DNA of 6,884 nt from Chitinophagaceae bacterium (GTDB lineage: Bacteria; Bacteroidota; Bacteroidia; Chitinophagales; Chitinophagaceae). The DNA lies in the NCBI GenBank assembly GCA_019454915.1, contig JACFNM010000222.1, positions 1 through 6,884 of the forward strand, given 5' to 3'. The stretch's first letter is position 1, and the number at the start of each line of letters is the position of its first letter. The translations under genes and the position numbers were made by a program. The notes under the pieces are model-generated. The model had not been told where the DNA came from and searched no databases. It saw nothing but the letters and a program-made list of their open reading frames with translations. This document shows, in pieces, positions 1 to 5,968 of this stretch.

Positions 1-9
1 AATACAGGT

Positions 10-1542
10 ATGACGATTGAGCAAATTGAAATAGGCACGCTTCGGTTTGAAGATTACCAGGAATTACTGGAAGCCATGAAAGCCTCTTATGTGGGCTGGC
101 AAGGGGGCTATTGGAGCCTCGGCGCTATTGAAAGATTGATAGAAAAATTTCCGGAAGGTCAGATTGTTATTAAAGCCGACGGAGTGGTGGTGGGATGTGC
201 GTTGTCCATAATTGTAGATTATAAACGTTTCGGAGATAACCATACCTACAAACAAATCACCGGCAACTATACTTTCAATACCCATGATCCGGATGGTGAC
301 GTGTTGTACGGACTGGAAGTTTTTATACACCCCGATTATCGCGGATTGCGGTTAGGCAGACGATTGTATGAGGCGCGGAAGGACCTCTGTGAAAGCCTGA
401 ATCTTCGGGCGATCGTGTTTGGCGGCCGAATACCGGAATATTATCAGTATGCTGAAACCCTGAGCCCCAAAGAGTATATCGCCAAAGTTAAAAGCAAGGA
501 GATCTATGATCCGGTATTGAGTTTTCAGTTGTCCAATGATTTTCACGTGGTGAAGGTATTGAATAACTACTTACCCGAAGATGAGCAAAGTAAGGAATAC
601 GCTACGCTGCTGCAGTGGTCGAATGTGTATTATGATCCCGATCCCAAACACCTGTTTAATGTAAAAACCTTTGTGCGGCTGGGATTGATCCAGTGGCAGA
701 TGCGTCCATATAAAGACCTGGATGAATTGTTCAGACAGGTAGAATATTTTGTTGATGCGGTTTCCGACTATAAAAGTGATTTTGCGCTGTTTCCGGAATT
801 ATTCAACGGACCCCTGCTGGCAGAGTTTAATGAACTGTCGGAAGCGGAAGCGATGCGTTCCCTGGCACAATACACGCCGGAGATTAAAGTGCGGTTTCAG
901 GAGTTGGCAATACGGTACAACGTAAATATTATTACAGGCAGCTTACCAAGTATAGAAGGTGAAGGGCTGAAAAATATTGGTTATGTCTGCCATCGGAGCG
1001 GCGCCATAGACCAATATGAGAAGATGCACATTACCCCCGATGAAACGAAGCACTGGGGTATTCGGGGAGGAGATAGCCTAAAGGTCTTTGACACGGATGC
1101 CGGGAAGATAGGCGTATTGATTTGCTATGATGTGGAATTTCCGGAACTGGCGCGGTTATTAAGTGATGAAGGGATGCAGATTTTATTTGTGCCGTCGCTC
1201 ACGGATACGCAAAACGCCTACATGCGCGTTCGGCTCTGCGCTCAGGCGAGAGCGATAGAAAACGAGTGTTACGTAGCGCTTACCGGAAGCGTGGGTAACC
1301 TGCCTAAAGTGGAAAATATGGATATTCAATACTCCCAGGCAGCAGTATTCTCGCCCAGCGATTTTACGTTTCCGTCTAACTGTATTGTGAGTGAAGCTAC
1401 CGCCAATACTGAAATGATTTTGATAGCCGGTGTAGATCTTTCTTTACTGGACGAACTGCATAGTTATGGTAGTGTCAGAAATTTAAAAGACCGCCGGACG
1501 GATTTTTATGAAGTAAGGTTGAAGCACGATCAGAAAAAATAA
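10..1542 (+). CDS. GNAT acetyltransferase / nitrilase-superfamily amidohydrolase fusion protein
   Basis: This 510-residue protein joins two enzyme domains. Residues about 1-200 are a GNAT fold. The acetyl-CoA-binding loop is at 110-119 (YRGLRLGRRL), in which the usual central glycine of the R/Q-xx-G-x-G/A motif is Arg114. Residues about 220-490 are a carbon-nitrogen hydrolase domain with an intact Glu-Lys-Cys triad: Glu263 in FPELF, Lys338 in YEKMH and Cys372 in ICYDVEFPE. Nitrilase-superfamily enzymes cleave or form amide or nitrile bonds through a Cys thioester. The fusion is a known bacterial architecture whose substrate is, as far as I know, not firmly established; coupled N-acylation and amide hydrolysis is inference. 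No signal peptide is seen, so it is probably cytoplasmic. Only nine bases precede the ATG and they are in frame without a stop, so an upstream start cannot be excluded, although the N-terminus fits the family. It is convergent with the next gene. Confidence 0.93.
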   Translation: MTIEQIEIGTLRFEDYQELLEAMKASYVGWQGGYWSLGAIERLIEKFPEGQIVIKADGVVVGCALSIIVDYKRFGDNHTYKQITGNYTFNTHDPDGDVLYGLEVFIHPDYRGLRLGRRLYEARKDLCESLNLRAIVFGGRIPEYYQYAETLSPKEYIAKVKSKEIYDPVLSFQLSNDFHVVKVLNNYLPEDEQSKEYATLLQWSNVYYDPDPKHLFNVKTFVRLGLIQWQMRPYKDLDELFRQVEYFVDAVSDYKSDFALFPELFNGPLLAEFNELSEAEAMRSLAQYTPEIKVRFQELAIRYNVNIITGSLPSIEGEGLKNIGYVCHRSGAIDQYEKMHITPDETKHWGIRGGDSLKVFDTDAGKIGVLICYDVEFPELARLLSDEGMQILFVPSLTDTQNAYMRVRLCAQARAIENECYVALTGSVGNLPKVENMDIQYSQAAVFSPSDFTFPSNCIVSEATANTEMILIAGVDLSLLDELHSYGSVRNLKDRRTDFYEVRLKHDQKK

Positions 1543-1653
1543 CGAAGGATTTAAACGTCATTCAGGAATCCTCATGCTGCCCGGGCCAGTCGGGATATTA
1601 ATCACCTGAATCTCCCGGTTAGGTTCCGCGGACTCGTGCTGTATTCTCTTCTC
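1543..1653. other. Convergent intergenic spacer with weak inverted repeats
   Basis: This 111-bp spacer separates two genes that end facing each other. It contains a 7-bp inverted repeat, ATTCAGG at 1560-1566 and CCTGAAT at 1605-1611. Inside it is an 8-bp palindrome GCCCGGGC at 1579-1586, and CGGGA at 1591-1595 can alternatively pair with TCCCG at 1613-1617. The structure could help to end transcription from either side. No T-run follows any stem, so it does not qualify as a classical intrinsic terminator. Confidence 0.3.
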
Positions 1654-2091
1654 TCAATCCAGTGGCGTTCTCGTTGTGATCGCAATCCTGTTCCAGCCAT
1701 TGATAGCCACTACAGCCATAATCACGGCTACCAACTCTTTTTCAGTGAGGTGTTTAGCCGCTTCATTATAGATTTCATCCGGCACCTGGTCTTTAGCGAT
1801 CAGGGTCATGGATTCGGTGAGTGCTAAAGCAGCTCTTTCCTTTTCCGTGAAGAGATCCGTTTCCCGCCAGGCATCCAGTAAAAATAATCGTTGGGCCGTC
1901 TCTCCGATTTTCATGGCGTCACGGGTGTGCATATTCAAACAGTGCGCACAGCCGTTGATTTGGGAGGCACGGGTTTTGATGAGCTCGTATAATTTTCCGT
2001 CTAAGCCGCTTTGGGCGATATATTTCTCAATACCCACCATGGCTTCTATGGCTTTATGATCTACTGCTGATACGTTGATCCTGGTTTCCAT
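1654..2091 (-). CDS. Carboxymuconolactone decarboxylase (CMD) family protein, AhpD-like
   Basis: The 145-residue protein is typical in length for small CMD-family proteins. It contains the AhpD-type redox signature Glu36-x11-Cys48-x2-Cys51-x3-His55 (the Cys48-Cys55 stretch reads CAHCLNMH), with every key residue present. In AhpD this Cys pair plus Glu/His relay forms a thiol peroxidase that accepts electrons from a lipoyl carrier. Many related family members are only known as alkylhydroperoxidase-like proteins, so a role in peroxide or other oxidative stress is inferred from the motif. The C-terminal half (about 82-135) is helical and Ala/Val-rich, as expected of the all-helical fold. It is probably cytoplasmic and oligomeric. 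It is a single gene, divergent from the PEP mutase-family gene. The ATG is preceded by an A/T-rich leader with no Shine-Dalgarno, which is usual in Bacteroidota. True gamma-carboxymuconolactone decarboxylase is unlikely because no aromatic-catabolism genes are nearby. Confidence 0.93.
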   Translation of the reverse strand: METRINVSAVDHKAIEAMVGIEKYIAQSGLDGKLYELIKTRASQINGCAHCLNMHTRDAMKIGETAQRLFLLDAWRETDLFTEKERAALALTESMTLIAKDQVPDEIYNEAAKHLTEKELVAVIMAVVAINGWNRIAITTRTPLD

Positions 2092-2114
2092 TGTAAATAT
2101 GTTTTATGTAAAAG

Positions 2115-2131
2115 TCTCGTAATTACAGAGA
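2115..2131. promoter_or_regulatory. Imperfect palindrome, possible operator in the CMD gene leader
   Basis: An 8-bp perfect palindrome GTAATTAC at 2119-2126 is flanked by TCTC on the left (2115-2118) and GAGA on the right (2128-2131), with one unpaired A at 2127. It lies between the candidate -7 element of the CMD gene and its start codon, a position where a repressor could block transcription. This is a pattern observation only; no regulator gene is present in the window. Confidence 0.2.
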
Positions 2132-2156
2132 ATGATAGTGCTACAGCGTTGAGACG

Positions 2157-2164
2157 CAAATTTA
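2157..2164 (-). promoter_or_regulatory. Candidate Bacteroidota -7 promoter element for the CMD gene
   Basis: On the minus strand this reads TAAATTTG, a perfect match to the Bacteroidota primary-sigma -7 consensus TAnnTTTG. It lies about 65 bp upstream of the CMD start codon, predicting a leader of roughly 55-60 nt. No good TTTG-type -33 element is seen at the usual spacing, so the call rests on the -7 match and its position. Confidence 0.4.
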
Positions 2165-2201
2165 CTCATTATCGCGCGTTTCGGGTTCACACAATCGGAT
2201 C

Positions 2202-2232
2202 ATTGAGAGAATATTTATTTTGGATATATTTA
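2202..2232 (+). promoter_or_regulatory. Candidate promoter for the PEP mutase-family / methyltransferase pair
   Basis: A TTG core (ATTG, 2202-2205) stands 19 bp before TATATTTA (2225-2232), which matches TAnnTTTG in all but the last fixed base. The spacing fits the Bacteroidota -33/-7 layout. It lies 53 bp upstream of the ATG at 2286. A purine-rich stretch, AGAGGAAG at 2275-2282, could help ribosome binding. An overlapping TTATTTTG at 2215-2222 is a weaker alternative. Confidence 0.35.
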
Positions 2233-2285
2233 GGGATAATATTCGGTCGCGTAGTGAATACGTTTTTTTTTAAAAGAGGAAGACT

Positions 2286-3131
2286 ATGATAAATTCAAGA
2301 GAACCGGCTGATCTGAACAGGTTGGCTGAAAAGTTACATGCCCTGCATCACGCTGAGGAGATGCTGGTTATTCCCAACGCCTGGGATGCGGTTTCTGCTA
2401 AGATATTTGAAAAAAGCGGCTTTCCTGCCATTGCTACAACGAGTTCCGGAATATCCTGGTCTTGCGGCTATCAGGATGCCGAACACATTCCTCCGGAGTT
2501 GATGCTGGAGGTGATAGCACGTATCGCGCGCGTGGTAAAAGTGCCCGTTACCGCCGACATTGAAGGAGGCTATTATAGAAATGATTTTCAGAAGCTATCC
2601 GCCTTTATTGAGGGGGTCATTGATGCCGGCGCCGTCGGCATTAATTTGGAAGACGGGGACGCAGTGTCCGGCTCCTTAAATGATTTGGAGCATCAGTTGG
2701 AGAAGATTAGGCTGGTGAAGGATATATGCAGGAAGAAAGGGGTAAACTTATTTCTGAATGCGCGAACGGATGCGATGGTAATGGCTAGAGGCGATATGAA
2801 GAGTAAAATTCAAACTTGCATAGAAAGAGCGGCAGCTTTTCAATCAGCAGGAGCAGACGGCATTTTTGTCCCCTTTGTTAAAGAAATGGATACGGTAATT
2901 GCCCTGAAGCGAGGTATTGAACTCCCCTTGAATATCCTGATCGCAAATACGCTGGATGTAGGTGAATTGAGAAGATGGAAAGTAAACAGGGTAAGTATTG
3001 GTAGTCGGCCTATTCTTTCTACACTCCATTTGTTGCGAAACATTTCAGACGAAATGAGAAGCGGGAATGAGTGGAGCGCTCTTCTCACGGTCAGTCCTGA
3101 TTATGCAGAAGCAAATGCGTGGTTTGAATGA
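2286..3131 (+). CDS. Isocitrate lyase / phosphoenolpyruvate mutase family protein
   Basis: The 281-residue protein fits the short single-domain members of the PEP mutase/isocitrate lyase superfamily (COG2513-like). Landmarks in order are: the N-terminal strand LVIPNAWDA (27-35); the substrate loop SSGISWSCGYQDAEH (53-67) with Asp64; the metal-binding strand TADIEGGY (89-96) with Asp91 and Glu93; INLEDG (119-124) with Glu122 and Asp123; and LNARTDA (157-163). These support a Mg-dependent TIM-barrel enzyme acting on a pyruvate- or oxaloacetate-like 2-oxo acid. The KKCGH loop that carries the catalytic cysteine of true isocitrate and methylisocitrate lyases is missing: the stretch after Glu122-Asp123 reads GDAVSGSLNDLEHQ and contains no Cys. 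Lyase activity on isocitrate is therefore unlikely. PEP mutase, phosphonopyruvate hydrolase or oxaloacetate decarboxylase-like chemistry are alternatives that cannot be separated here. No phosphonate genes are nearby. It is followed after 32 bp by a methyltransferase gene on the same strand. Confidence 0.92.
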   Translation: MINSREPADLNRLAEKLHALHHAEEMLVIPNAWDAVSAKIFEKSGFPAIATTSSGISWSCGYQDAEHIPPELMLEVIARIARVVKVPVTADIEGGYYRNDFQKLSAFIEGVIDAGAVGINLEDGDAVSGSLNDLEHQLEKIRLVKDICRKKGVNLFLNARTDAMVMARGDMKSKIQTCIERAAAFQSAGADGIFVPFVKEMDTVIALKRGIELPLNILIANTLDVGELRRWKVNRVSIGSRPILSTLHLLRNISDEMRSGNEWSALLTVSPDYAEANAWFE

Positions 3132-3163
3132 AAGAATTATAAACGAAAAAAAGAAGTGATATA

Positions 3164-3775
3164 ATGGAAAGTACAACGGATAAGCATTTTGAAAATGAAT
3201 TGGATGCTTCTTTCTGGAATCGTTGCTGGCAAAGCGGGCAGACGGGCTGGGATATAGGGCATGCTTCGCCACCCATCGTTAAGTTTTTGGAGAGCTATCC
3301 CAATAAAGAAGCGGCTGTTTTAATTCCGGGGTGCGGCAATGCCTATGAAGCGGAGTGGATGGCGGATAACGGGTTTAGAGATATTACGCTTCTGGATATA
3401 GCGGAGGCAGCGGTAGCGCGGTTGAAGGAGAAGTTCAGGGATAGACCACAGGTGAAGATAATAAACGGAGATTTTTTTCAGCACAACGGGCAATACGATT
3501 TGATTATAGAGCAGACGTTCTTTTGTGCGCAGGTATTGGAAAGGCGAGTTGAATATGTAAAAAGGATGGCTTCTTTATTAAAGAAAGAGGGAGCATTAGT
3601 TGGGGTATTATTTGGAAAAACCTTTGAGATGCCGGGACCTCCTTTTGGTGGTGAGGCTGATGAATATACTGCGCTTTTTAAACCATATTTTCATATAAAG
3701 AAAATGGAGCCCTGTTATAATAGTATCCCACCCAGAGCGGGCGCAGAATTGTTTATTCATTTGATCAGGAGATAA
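3164..3775 (+). CDS. TPMT-like class I SAM-dependent methyltransferase
   Basis: The 203-residue protein has the N-terminal signature of thiopurine S-methyltransferase-like enzymes: an aromatic-rich FWNRCWQSGQTGWDIG (17-32), followed by SPPI. The SAM-binding motif I is VLIPGCGNAYEA (52-63), the acidic residue after strand 2 is Asp78 (LLDIA), and GDFF (102-105) plus YDLIIEQTFFCA (111-122) complete the Rossmann-type core. Family members transfer a methyl group from SAM to thiols, thiocyanate, halides or other chalcogen nucleophiles, so detoxification or methylation of a small sulfur compound is a reasonable inference; the substrate cannot be read from sequence. No signal peptide is seen, so it is cytoplasmic. 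The gene starts 32 bp after the PEP mutase-family stop with a purine-rich A/G leader (AAAGAAGTGAT), and no terminator is visible between them, so cotranscription is likely. It converges on the repeat-bearing intergenic region. Confidence 0.9.
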   Translation: MESTTDKHFENELDASFWNRCWQSGQTGWDIGHASPPIVKFLESYPNKEAAVLIPGCGNAYEAEWMADNGFRDITLLDIAEAAVARLKEKFRDRPQVKIINGDFFQHNGQYDLIIEQTFFCAQVLERRVEYVKRMASLLKKEGALVGVLFGKTFEMPGPPFGGEADEYTALFKPYFHIKKMEPCYNSIPPRAGAELFIHLIRR

Positions 3776-3794
3776 GTATAAGTACTAAGGTTAG

Positions 3795-3869
3795 CCGTCA
3801 GTACCGCAATCAGACGGGAACAGGCTGGAAACAGGTTCTTTCATTAAGACAAAAATGCGAAGTATCTGT
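3795..3869. repeat. Direct repeat copy A (~75 bp)
   Basis: This copy aligns with 3946-4021 at about 64 of 76 columns, with a single 1-base indel. The first 14 bases (CCGTCAGTACCGCA) are identical in both copies, as are TCAGACGGG, ACAGGCTGGA and TTCATTAAG further in. Differences increase toward the right end. Short arms CCGTC (3795-3799) and GACGG (3813-3817) can pair, and CTG-GAAA-CAG (3825-3834) forms a small stem with a GNRA-type loop. Confidence 0.8.
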
Positions 3870-3909
3870 TGTTCTGCTTCGTTGAAGGTTAAAGCGGGGG
3901 ATAGGTTTA

Positions 3910-3947
3910 GGGAATGCGGTCTGACCTTCGGTGCTGACCGCATTCCC
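3910..3947. repeat. Perfect 12-bp inverted repeat (stem-loop)
   Basis: GGGAATGCGGTC at 3910-3921 is exactly complementary to GACCGCATTCCC at 3936-3947, leaving a 14-base loop. Within the loop, ACC-TTC-GGT (3924-3932) can form a short extra stem, or alternatively a C-UUCG-G tetraloop at 3926-3931. On either strand this would be a stable hairpin. It has no T-run directly after it, so a role in termination would have to be rho-independent of an unusual kind, or it could block RNA decay from either convergent transcript. Confidence 0.75.
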
Positions 3948-4021
3948 GTCAGTACCGCAGGTCAGACGGGGACAGGCTGGAGACAGCTTTTTTCATTAAG
4001 GTAAAAGTTCGATATATCTGT
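3946..4021. repeat. Direct repeat copy B (~76 bp)
   Basis: This is the second copy of the repeat at 3795-3869, offset by 151-152 bp. Its first two bases overlap the right arm of the central hairpin. CCCGTC (3945-3950) and GACGGG (3965-3970) can pair as a 6-bp stem, one pair longer than in copy A. It contains GCTG-GAGA-CAGC followed by six T, a better hairpin than its counterpart in copy A. Confidence 0.8.
3974..3993 (+). terminator. Candidate intrinsic terminator downstream of the methyltransferase gene
   Basis: AGGCTG (3974-3979), loop GAGA (3980-3983) and CAGCTT (3984-3989) form a 6-bp stem including one G-U pair, closed by a GNRA-type loop. A run of six T begins at 3988, partly inside the stem. 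It is about 200 nt beyond the methyltransferase stop codon, so the transcript would carry a long structured 3' tail. The stem is short, so termination efficiency is doubtful. Confidence 0.3.
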
Positions 4022-4076
4022 CAGCTTTTTTATACTCGCCTGATTCCATTTTAGAATCCGGGTACTACGCACTTTC

Positions 4077-5753
4077 CTATTTCCAATACAAACGCTGACC
4101 GGCTTCTAACAGTTTTTTCAGATACCGTTGCATATTAATATTCTGTACGGGAACGCCTTCTTCTAATGCCTGAACAGCTGCAACACCGGCAGACTCCCCT
4201 ACAATCATAAAAGTGGGTTCCATCCTCGCCGAAGCATATCCTAAATGGGTGGCAGAGAAACAAGCTGTCACCAGTAAGTTGCTGCACTCATGCCGCAGAG
4301 GAACAATGGAGCGATAAGGAATAGGATAGGGAACATTCGTCGGGCCTTTATCCCCTCCAACAAACATATTGCCCTCGATGGCGACAAATACCGAATCGTT
4401 TCGCGTAAACCATATCCTCCTTGCGGGATAAGTATCAATTCCGTACTGAGCGAGTCCTATTGGGTCATCAACCTTTGTCTTGTTATACACATCATGTTCC
4501 GTAATGGTATATAATCCCAGCAAGCGACGGCTTGCCCTGATATACAACTGATGGGGCCACCCATTCGTTTCAGGATGATGGAATTTATCTAATCCCAGTC
4601 CGCCAGTCTTCTCTCTGAACGCCTTCGGAACGCGTTCATCCGTTGATAGAAAATGATACAGCCCGCGAAAATAATCCTGGTAGGACTTCCAGATACGCGC
4701 CTTGGTTGCATAGTCGCCGTCAGCATACAAATGATTGATCCCGAGCGGCGCTATGGTAATCAGGGAACGGCGCTGATAATTGTACTCTCCTGCGTTTAAC
4801 CAACCCGGGAAGATCCAGCTTAAGCGCTCATAGAGCTCGGTAGTATCCTTAGCCAGCTTTTTCAAATAATCCACATACCTGCCAACCAATTCAAAATCCT
4901 GCCTGTTATAACCTTCGGGAGCTGTAACCGGAACCCGCCGTTTGGGATCCGAGGTTACATAAAACCGGTAATTATAGGCCTGTGTGTATTGATCGCCTGC
5001 GCCGGGTAGCTTACCGTGATCATTTTCAACCAGGGGCAACAGTCCACTCTCCGGGTTTCCCGGAACAACAAAAGGATCTATCGGCGTAATATTATCTAAC
5101 GGACGAACGCCGGCCAGCGATTCATTGTAATCCTTTACTGATTCACGTCCGATGCGGTTGGAAACCCCCGACCTGGCCATCAGCTCACCTTCATAGCCCG
5201 CATCTATCATCATCTTTGCGTGTACCTGCAAAGCATCATACGCGACAGGCTTTTCTACCGGACAACCGTCTTCATCAAACGGGGCAAAATCAAAAAATAC
5301 TCTTTCAATTCTGTTTCCCTGCTTTTCCGTTCTGCTTACCCGGTGGTTATAAATCACCTTAATATCATTATCATTTAGCAATTTCAAAAAGTCTTCCCTC
5401 ACAAATAAGGGACTGATTTGGTCACGGCTTAGCTTGCGCACCTCTCCGATTGTGATGCTATCACCCCGCTTACGAACCCCCAGCCAGAGCATTAATTTTC
5501 TCGTGGCGCCTCCCACGGCCTCATAATTAGGCATATCCTGAACGGGTTTCAGTCCGGCGCCCAGGATTCCACCCACCCAACGGCCGGGTTCAACGATCAA
5601 CACGGAACGCCCCGCTTTCTTCACCGCGACCGCTGCCATAATCCCCGAGGGCGTGGCGCCGTAAACCAGCACATCCGGCTGATAGACGGATGCCTGCCCG
5701 AAAAGCAATTTCAAAGACATCAATAAGCTGAGGATCAGTATCGTAGTTTTCAT
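4077..5753 (-). CDS. Secreted FAD-dependent oxidoreductase
   Basis: The 558-residue protein begins with a Sec-type signal peptide: Lys2, a hydrophobic core at about 5-18, and likely cleavage near residues 19-21 (FGQA). The mature part starts almost directly with a Rossmann dinucleotide-binding unit at 27-56 (DVLVYGATPSG, then Glu55 in VLIVEP), followed by PGRWVGGILGAGL, the pattern of the FAD_oxidored family. Near the C-terminus RMEPTFMIVGESAGVAA (510-526) is the second FAD-contacting segment, so the domain is complete. Bacteroidota relatives are sometimes labelled xanthan lyase in databases, which the sequence does not support. The substrate is unknown; oxidation of a carbohydrate or other extracytoplasmic compound is inference. 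It appears monocistronic, is divergent from the lipoprotein gene and ends toward the repeat region. No lipobox or twin-arginine motif is present. Confidence 0.92.
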   Translation of the reverse strand: MKTTILILSLLMSLKLLFGQASVYQPDVLVYGATPSGIMAAVAVKKAGRSVLIVEPGRWVGGILGAGLKPVQDMPNYEAVGGATRKLMLWLGVRKRGDSITIGEVRKLSRDQISPLFVREDFLKLLNDNDIKVIYNHRVSRTEKQGNRIERVFFDFAPFDEDGCPVEKPVAYDALQVHAKMMIDAGYEGELMARSGVSNRIGRESVKDYNESLAGVRPLDNITPIDPFVVPGNPESGLLPLVENDHGKLPGAGDQYTQAYNYRFYVTSDPKRRVPVTAPEGYNRQDFELVGRYVDYLKKLAKDTTELYERLSWIFPGWLNAGEYNYQRRSLITIAPLGINHLYADGDYATKARIWKSYQDYFRGLYHFLSTDERVPKAFREKTGGLGLDKFHHPETNGWPHQLYIRASRRLLGLYTITEHDVYNKTKVDDPIGLAQYGIDTYPARRIWFTRNDSVFVAIEGNMFVGGDKGPTNVPYPIPYRSIVPLRHECSNLLVTACFSATHLGYASARMEPTFMIVGESAGVAAVQALEEGVPVQNINMQRYLKKLLEAGQRLYWK

Positions 5754-5968
5754 ATACTTTTCAATTTAGGGCGCTATTGGCTTCGTCCTGTTTTTTTGAC
5801 AACTCAAATTCAACGAAAATGTTCTGTACTTGAAGTTATTAAAATATTTTTGCTCTTCTGCCAAGCCGGTAATCCTCTTTCCGTTAGGTCAAAATAAGAT
5901 GAGAGACAGATCGTTAGGCGTAATAATAGCGCATTCAAAACGTTTACTATCTATCACAATCCTCTATC
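5754..5968. other. Divergent intergenic region between oxidoreductase and lipoprotein genes
   Basis: This 215-bp region must carry promoters for both flanking genes. For the oxidoreductase, the minus strand at 5805-5812 reads TGAATTTG, one base off TAnnTTTG, without a clear -33 element. CGTTAGG occurs twice as a direct repeat (5882-5888 and 5912-5918, 30 bp apart), which could be a protein site or chance. Neither flanking start codon has a clear Shine-Dalgarno. Confidence 0.4.
5845..5852 (+). promoter_or_regulatory. Candidate -7 promoter element for the lipoprotein gene
   Basis: TATTTTTG matches the Bacteroidota -7 consensus TAnnTTTG exactly. The best -33 candidate, TTCTG at 5822-5826, is weak but at suitable spacing (18 bp). 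Use of this site would give a leader of about 110 nt before the ATG at 5969. The surrounding sequence is A/T-rich, so a chance match is possible. Confidence 0.3.

Larger units (their letters stand above)
3776..4076. other. 301-bp convergent non-coding region with repeats and hairpins
   Basis: This region lies between two genes that end toward each other, and no convincing reading frame is present. It contains two diverged ~75-bp direct repeats, a perfect 12-bp stem-loop between them, and a terminator-like hairpin inside the second repeat, all listed separately. A short GATTC/GAATC inverted repeat near 4042-4058 adds little. Taken together the stretch looks like a non-autonomous intergenic repeat element or a structured termination region rather than lost coding sequence. 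Confidence 0.6.

Noticed and set aside
1636..2059. Plus-strand open frames at 1636-1827 and 1808-2059
   Set aside because: They lie opposite the AhpD-like gene, whose motif and length are fully convincing, and their translations resemble no known protein family.
2286..3131. Isocitrate lyase of the glyoxylate shunt (aceA) or methylisocitrate lyase (prpB)
   Set aside because: The KKCGH catalytic loop is absent, the protein is far shorter than AceA, and no glyoxylate or methylcitrate genes are nearby.
2840..3276. Several minus-strand open frames of 61-82 codons
   Set aside because: They are antisense to the PEP mutase-family and methyltransferase genes and have irregular, low-information translations with no recognisable motif.
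3795..4021. Possible CRISPR array
   Set aside because: There are only two copies, they are about 75 bp and diverged, and the unit between them is a hairpin related to the repeat rather than a unique spacer; no cas genes are present.
3776..4076. Insertion sequence remnant
   Set aside because: No transposase fragment can be read in any frame and no clear target-site duplication flanks the region; a small non-autonomous element remains possible and is reported as such.
5796..5801. TTGACA as a sigma-70 type -35 box
   Set aside because: No TATAAT-like -10 element follows at 16-18 bp, and Bacteroidota use a different consensus.
5882..5918. CGTTAGG direct repeat as an operator
   Set aside because: A 7-bp motif occurring twice in 37 bp is weak evidence, and neither copy is positioned clearly relative to a confident promoter.
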